DNA from: Lacrimispora algidixylanolytica
GTDB lineage: Bacteria > Bacillota > Clostridia > Lachnospirales > Lachnospiraceae
Reading direction: 5' to 3'
DNA length: 64,000 nt
NCBI RefSeq assembly: GCF_003609635.1
Contig: NZ_MCIA01000006.1
Coordinates: 62,001 to 126,000 of the forward strand
In this document: positions 61,392 through 64,000 of the stretch, piece after piece
Layout of the letters: each line of letters opens with the position of its first letter
Position numbering within the stretch: the first letter of the stretch is position 1
The notes under the pieces: model-generated
The model's database searches: none
The model's input: only the letters and a program-made list of their open reading frames with translations
What the model was told of the DNA's origin: nothing
Position numbers and translations under genes: made by a program

Positions 61392-61940
61392 ATGTACGGA
61401 ATTGACTTATTAATGAAAGAACATGAAAATATTCTTGGTTTTACTGCCTTTTTAAGAAAGATTTGTACCGGTATTTTAAACGGAGAGCCAGTTGATGGAA
61501 AACTGTTAAGAGAATGCGTTGATTTTGGAAGAAATTATGCAGACAAGCATCATCATGGCAAGGAAGAAAAAATCTTGTTCCAGTTCATGCTTGATAACAT
61601 GGGCCCAGTCGCAGAAAAGCTGATCCGTAATGGTATGTTAGTAGAACATGATTTTGGAAGACTGTATCTTTCTGAACTTGAAAAAGCAGTTGACGAATAT
61701 GAGAAAAATCCACTAGATGATTACAAGCTTGATATTATCTCTAATGGTGTTGGATATGGTGCTTTGTTAAAGCGCCACATTGAAAAAGAGGATGAAGTTG
61801 TCTACACCTTTGCGGTACGCGCACTTTCAGACGAAAATAAAAAGGCAGTGGATGAGGAAACAGAATCCTTTGAAAAACAGGCAGACGGAGATGGAATAAG
61901 GGATCATTATTTAACCTGGCTCCATGAGAAGATGAAATAA
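61392..61940 (+). CDS. Hemerythrin domain protein
   Basis: A 182-residue four-helix hemerythrin-like protein: MKEHENILGF, YADKHHHGKEEKILFQ, MLVEHDFGRLYLSEL and LKRHIEKEDEVVYTFA supply His and Glu ligands for a di-iron centre. It could bind O2 or NO, or repair iron-sulfur centres. AAGGAGATG precedes the ATG, and the start is four bases after the unknown gene, so it is coupled to it. It is the fourth gene of the operon. A possible attenuator follows. Confidence 0.92.
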   Translation: MYGIDLLMKEHENILGFTAFLRKICTGILNGEPVDGKLLRECVDFGRNYADKHHHGKEEKILFQFMLDNMGPVAEKLIRNGMLVEHDFGRLYLSELEKAVDEYEKNPLDDYKLDIISNGVGYGALLKRHIEKEDEVVYTFAVRALSDENKKAVDEETESFEKQADGDGIRDHYLTWLHEKMK

Positions 61941-61948
61941 TTAAAATT

Positions 61949-61985
61949 AGGGACGGTCTGGGAACACAGGCCGTCCTGTCTATTT
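61949..61985 (+). terminator. Attenuator-like hairpin between the two hemerythrin genes
   Basis: AGGGACGGTCTG pairs with CAGGCCGTCCT (one bulge, one G-T), with a T-rich but broken tail. It may reduce transcription of the downstream gene. Confidence 0.5.
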
Positions 61986-62016
61986 ATATATCGTACAAAA
62001 GAAGGGAACTTTAAAC

Positions 62017-62424
62017 ATGGAATTAAAACACTATATGGATCAGCATGAGCGGATCTGGGAGGAACTAAATATAATAAAAGCACTCTGTAAAAAGAGGGAT
62101 ATTGAGCAGGATGCTGCCGAGGTAGCCTTACATATCAACAGTCTGGCAGGAAAGTTAAAAATACATCTTTCATCTGAGGATCAGTATCTTTATCCCTCCT
62201 TTCTACAGTCCAATGATTCAAAGCTGGTAACGATGGCTGTGGAATATCAGAAGGAAATGGGAAATCTTCTTGATGTGTTTACTGAGTTTAAAGAAGGATT
62301 TAACACAAAGTTTAAAATACTTGCAGATAAAGATCGCTTTTACTCAGAAGCGGATAAGATCGTAAGGACGATTGAAATGCGAATGCAAAAGGAAGAGAAT
62401 GGGTTATATCGTCTTGTAAAATAG
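62017..62424 (+). CDS. Small hemerythrin-like protein
   Basis: A 135-residue four-helix protein with a hemerythrin-like start (MDQHERIWEELNIIKALCKK) and later KIHLSSEDQYLYPSFL and EMRMQKEENGLYRLVK. The ligand histidines are fewer than in the preceding gene, so iron binding is less certain. GAAGGGAA precedes the ATG. It is the last gene of the operon, followed by a strong terminator. Confidence 0.75.
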   Translation: MELKHYMDQHERIWEELNIIKALCKKRDIEQDAAEVALHINSLAGKLKIHLSSEDQYLYPSFLQSNDSKLVTMAVEYQKEMGNLLDVFTEFKEGFNTKFKILADKDRFYSEADKIVRTIEMRMQKEENGLYRLVK

Positions 62425-62487
62425 ATAAAGTAAAGGAGTGGAGATAACCCCTCCAAAGCGTATGGGTATATACTAAAAACATGAGTA

Positions 62488-62526
62488 AGCGTCACAACTA
62501 AAAAATTTAGTTGTGGCGCTTTTTCT
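62488..62526 (+). terminator. Terminator of the hemerythrin operon
   Basis: AGCGTCACAACTAAA (62488-62502) and TTTAGTTGTGGCGCT (62506-62520) form a 15-bp stem with one T-G pair, followed by TTTTT. Confidence 0.9.
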
Positions 62527-62733
62527 ATATCCGTAAAAACCATTATAAAAACAAGTCAATCAATTTTTGATTATATTATTAAAACATTTTATTGAATTAT
62601 ATTGATTTCATGGTATCAAGATAGATAAACTAATAAGAAGCTGGTATTCATTGCCAAAAATATGCAAAACAACATAAAACAATTATAAAATACAGATGAA
62701 AACAAAATAAACACATAAAAATAAATAAAAATA
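62527..62733. other. AT-rich intergenic region
   Basis: No gene or clear structure was found between the hemerythrin-operon terminator and the promoter of the last gene; the sequence is unusually A-rich. Confidence 0.6.
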
Positions 62734-62762
62734 TTGCAAAAACAAAAATGATATGCTACAAT
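62734..62762 (+). promoter_or_regulatory. Promoter of the sugar-binding lipoprotein gene
   Basis: TTGCAA (62734-62739), 17 bases, TACAAT (62757-62762), giving a leader of about 65 bases before the ATG. Confidence 0.75.
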
Positions 62763-62835
62763 TTCAACATAAAGGACATAACGGGGTGTGTCCGGAGCAA
62801 TAAACTATATTCTATATTTTAAGGAGGTTTATTTT

Positions 62836-64000
62836 ATGAGAAGGAAGTTAGCAATGATCCTTGCCGCATTGGTGGTATTATCCACAACTGCCTGTAGCAG
62901 TGGGACAACCTCAGCGACTACGGCAGCACCAACGGAGAAGAAAACAGAGGCTTCAAAGACAGAAGAAACAACAACCGCAGCCAAGAAGATCTCAGAAGCA
63001 CAAGCATCTGGTTCCCTGAAAGGAAAGAAAGTTGCCGTTGTAAGAAACCTGGCGGCAGGTGATCATACCCAGCAGTTTCTTGATGGCTGTGTATCGGAAG
63101 GTAAAAAGTTTGGCTGGACCGTAGATACCTTTGTAACGGATGGGGATGATGCAAAGGCTCAGGAAACGGTGGCACAGGTAATTGCAAAGAATTATGACGG
63201 ACTGATCGTATCTCATGGGCAGCTTTCTTATTCTTATGATATGTTAAAGCCTGCAAGAGAAAAGGGGATGGCAGTCGTAACCTTTGATACTATGCCATTT
63301 CAAGGTGGAGATGCCAACGGACTGCTTTTAGAAGGAGTAACCTCAACCGCGCAGAATGACCAGGCACTTGCAGAACTCTCTCTTGGACACATGATGAAAG
63401 AGTTCGAGGCCAAAGGTGGCACTTATCCAATGAAGGTCCTCAAAACATTCATGGGACCTGGTGTTCCGCCCCTTGACCGCCGCAATGAGATCTATACCAG
63501 ACTGGAAGGAGAAGGAAAGATCAAGACTCTAGAGGTGATTGCACCTTCTGATTCTGCCAATGCAAGAGGTGATATGACCAATAAGACAGCTGCAATTCTT
63601 CCCAAATATCCGGAAGGCTCTGTGGATGCAATTTGGGGTTGCTACGATGAGCTGGCAAAAGGTGTATTACAGGCATTAAATGATGCAGGCCGCACCGATA
63701 TTCCCATGTATACCATTGACGTTTCAAATGATGACATTCAGCTTATGGTAAAGAATCCTAAAGTTTGGAAATCCACTGCAGCCGTAGATCCAAAACTTAT
63801 TGGAATCGTAGATACACGGCTTATTGCACTTAAACTTCTTGGATCAGAAACACCAGATTATTTTGATTTGGATGCCAATAATATTGAAACCACACAGCTA
63901 AGTGCAGATACCACCATGAATGATCTTGGAAAGATCATTAAGGGCTGGGGGAACGCAGAAGATCCTAAAGGTGCCTTATACACTGATGTCATCAAAGGAC
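62836..64000 (+). CDS. Periplasmic-type sugar-binding lipoprotein, 3' end outside window
   Basis: The frame stays open to the right edge (388 codons visible). It starts MRRKLAMILAALVVLSTTAC, a lipoprotein signal with the lipid cysteine at residue 20, then a Ser/Thr/Lys-rich linker (about 21-55) and a Peripla_BP_4 domain: KKVAVVRNLAAGDHTQQFLD, NYDGLIVSHGQLSYSYDML, AVVTFDTMPF, AIWGCYDELAKGVLQAL and MYTIDVSNDD. It is the ligand-binding component of a sugar ABC transporter whose other genes probably follow. AAGGAGG lies nine bases before the ATG. Confidence 0.9.
   Translation, partial: MRRKLAMILAALVVLSTTACSSGTTSATTAAPTEKKTEASKTEETTTAAKKISEAQASGSLKGKKVAVVRNLAAGDHTQQFLDGCVSEGKKFGWTVDTFVTDGDDAKAQETVAQVIAKNYDGLIVSHGQLSYSYDMLKPAREKGMAVVTFDTMPFQGGDANGLLLEGVTSTAQNDQALAELSLGHMMKEFEAKGGTYPMKVLKTFMGPGVPPLDRRNEIYTRLEGEGKIKTLEVIAPSDSANARGDMTNKTAAILPKYPEGSVDAIWGCYDELAKGVLQALNDAGRTDIPMYTIDVSNDDIQLMVKNPKVWKSTAAVDPKLIGIVDTRLIALKLLGSETPDYFDLDANNIETTQLSADTTMNDLGKIIKGWGNAEDPKGALYTDVIKG

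Noticed and set aside
62918-63256. Minus-strand ORF near the right edge
   Set aside because: It is antisense to the sugar-binding lipoprotein gene, which stays open to the edge and has a promoter, ribosome binding site and lipobox.

Overview
The window reads as a chromosomal segment of a low-to-mid GC anaerobic Firmicute, most likely a saccharolytic Clostridia/Lachnospiraceae species (Lacrimispora- or Clostridium XIVa-like). This is inferred from the gene repertoire: hydrogenase maturation genes, mannose-family PTS, LplABC/YesMN-type sugar modules, GH1/GH3/GH4/GH31 enzymes, hemerythrin/hybrid-cluster-like stress genes and strong AGGAGG ribosome binding sites. No rRNA, tRNA or CRISPR array was seen.

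Layout: 1-4260 hydrogenase maturation operon hypF(cut at the left edge)-hypC-hypD-hypE. 4348-10794 a cell-wall amidase, then a beta-glucoside region: RpiR regulator, GH4 phospho-beta-glucosidase, an aromatic-acid exporter on the other strand, a shikimate/quinate dehydrogenase and a GH1 phospho-beta-glucosidase. 10803-16646 a PAS-GGDEF diguanylate cyclase, a PNPOx-like flavoprotein, glycerol dehydrogenase, a dead Crp/Fnr fragment, ferredoxin and a DUF438-hemerythrin-PAS protein. 16732-25144 a mannose-family PTS (IIA, IIB, IIC, IID) followed by a membrane-anchored sugar-binding protein, a histidine kinase, a NarL-type regulator, a second binding protein and a HAD phosphatase, without ABC permease or ATPase. 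25210-29588 a PNPOx/HxlR divergent pair, a chorismate-mutase-like/shikimate kinase, and an HMA-SafE-cupredoxin fusion with a 32-residue membrane peptide and a DUF2318 lipoprotein. 29725-33957 a MerR regulator and a prenyl-FMN decarboxylase operon (ubiD, a DUF554 membrane protein, ubiX, lpdD). 34029-36068 a flavodoxin-like gene, a Cys-rich protein, a decayed copy of the flavodoxin gene start, and a very AT-rich DUF2975/Xre/small-membrane-protein cassette. 36139-39227 an APC permease and an MFS efflux gene with an attenuation-type leader. 39334-45495 a copper locus: HxlR, CopA, an exported unknown, CopZ, and an OmpR/histidine kinase pair. 45814-57611 a sugar locus (two LplB/LplC permeases, LplA lipoprotein, YesN/YesM pair, GH31 alpha-xylosidase, GH3 beta-glycosidase) suited to xyloglucan-type oligosaccharides. 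57625-59100 an intact ISL3 insertion with an 8-bp target duplication. 59117-62526 a Crp/Fnr regulator divergent from a hybrid-cluster-like N-domain protein, DUF1858, an unknown protein and two hemerythrins. 62836-64000 a sugar-binding lipoprotein cut by the right edge.

The most notable items are: (i) the MFS efflux gene preceded by a full promoter, a 12-codon leader ORF with its own ribosome binding site, two interleaved perfect stems and a helix hiding the efflux gene's ribosome binding site; (ii) the Fnr-hybrid-cluster-like-DUF1858-hemerythrin operon containing a stand-alone Hcp-type N-domain and an unrecognised 201-residue protein, with a second related module near 15 kb beside a dead Fnr fragment; (iii) the PTS operon carrying two orphan binding proteins and a two-component system; (iv) a DUF554 membrane protein embedded in a UbiD/UbiX/LpdD operon; (v) the HMA-SafE-cupredoxin fusion with a 32-residue peptide; and (vi) the fully delimited ISL3 element, whose left end carries two hairpins that could insulate its transposase. 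All functions are assigned from sequence motifs and context only; no database search was run.
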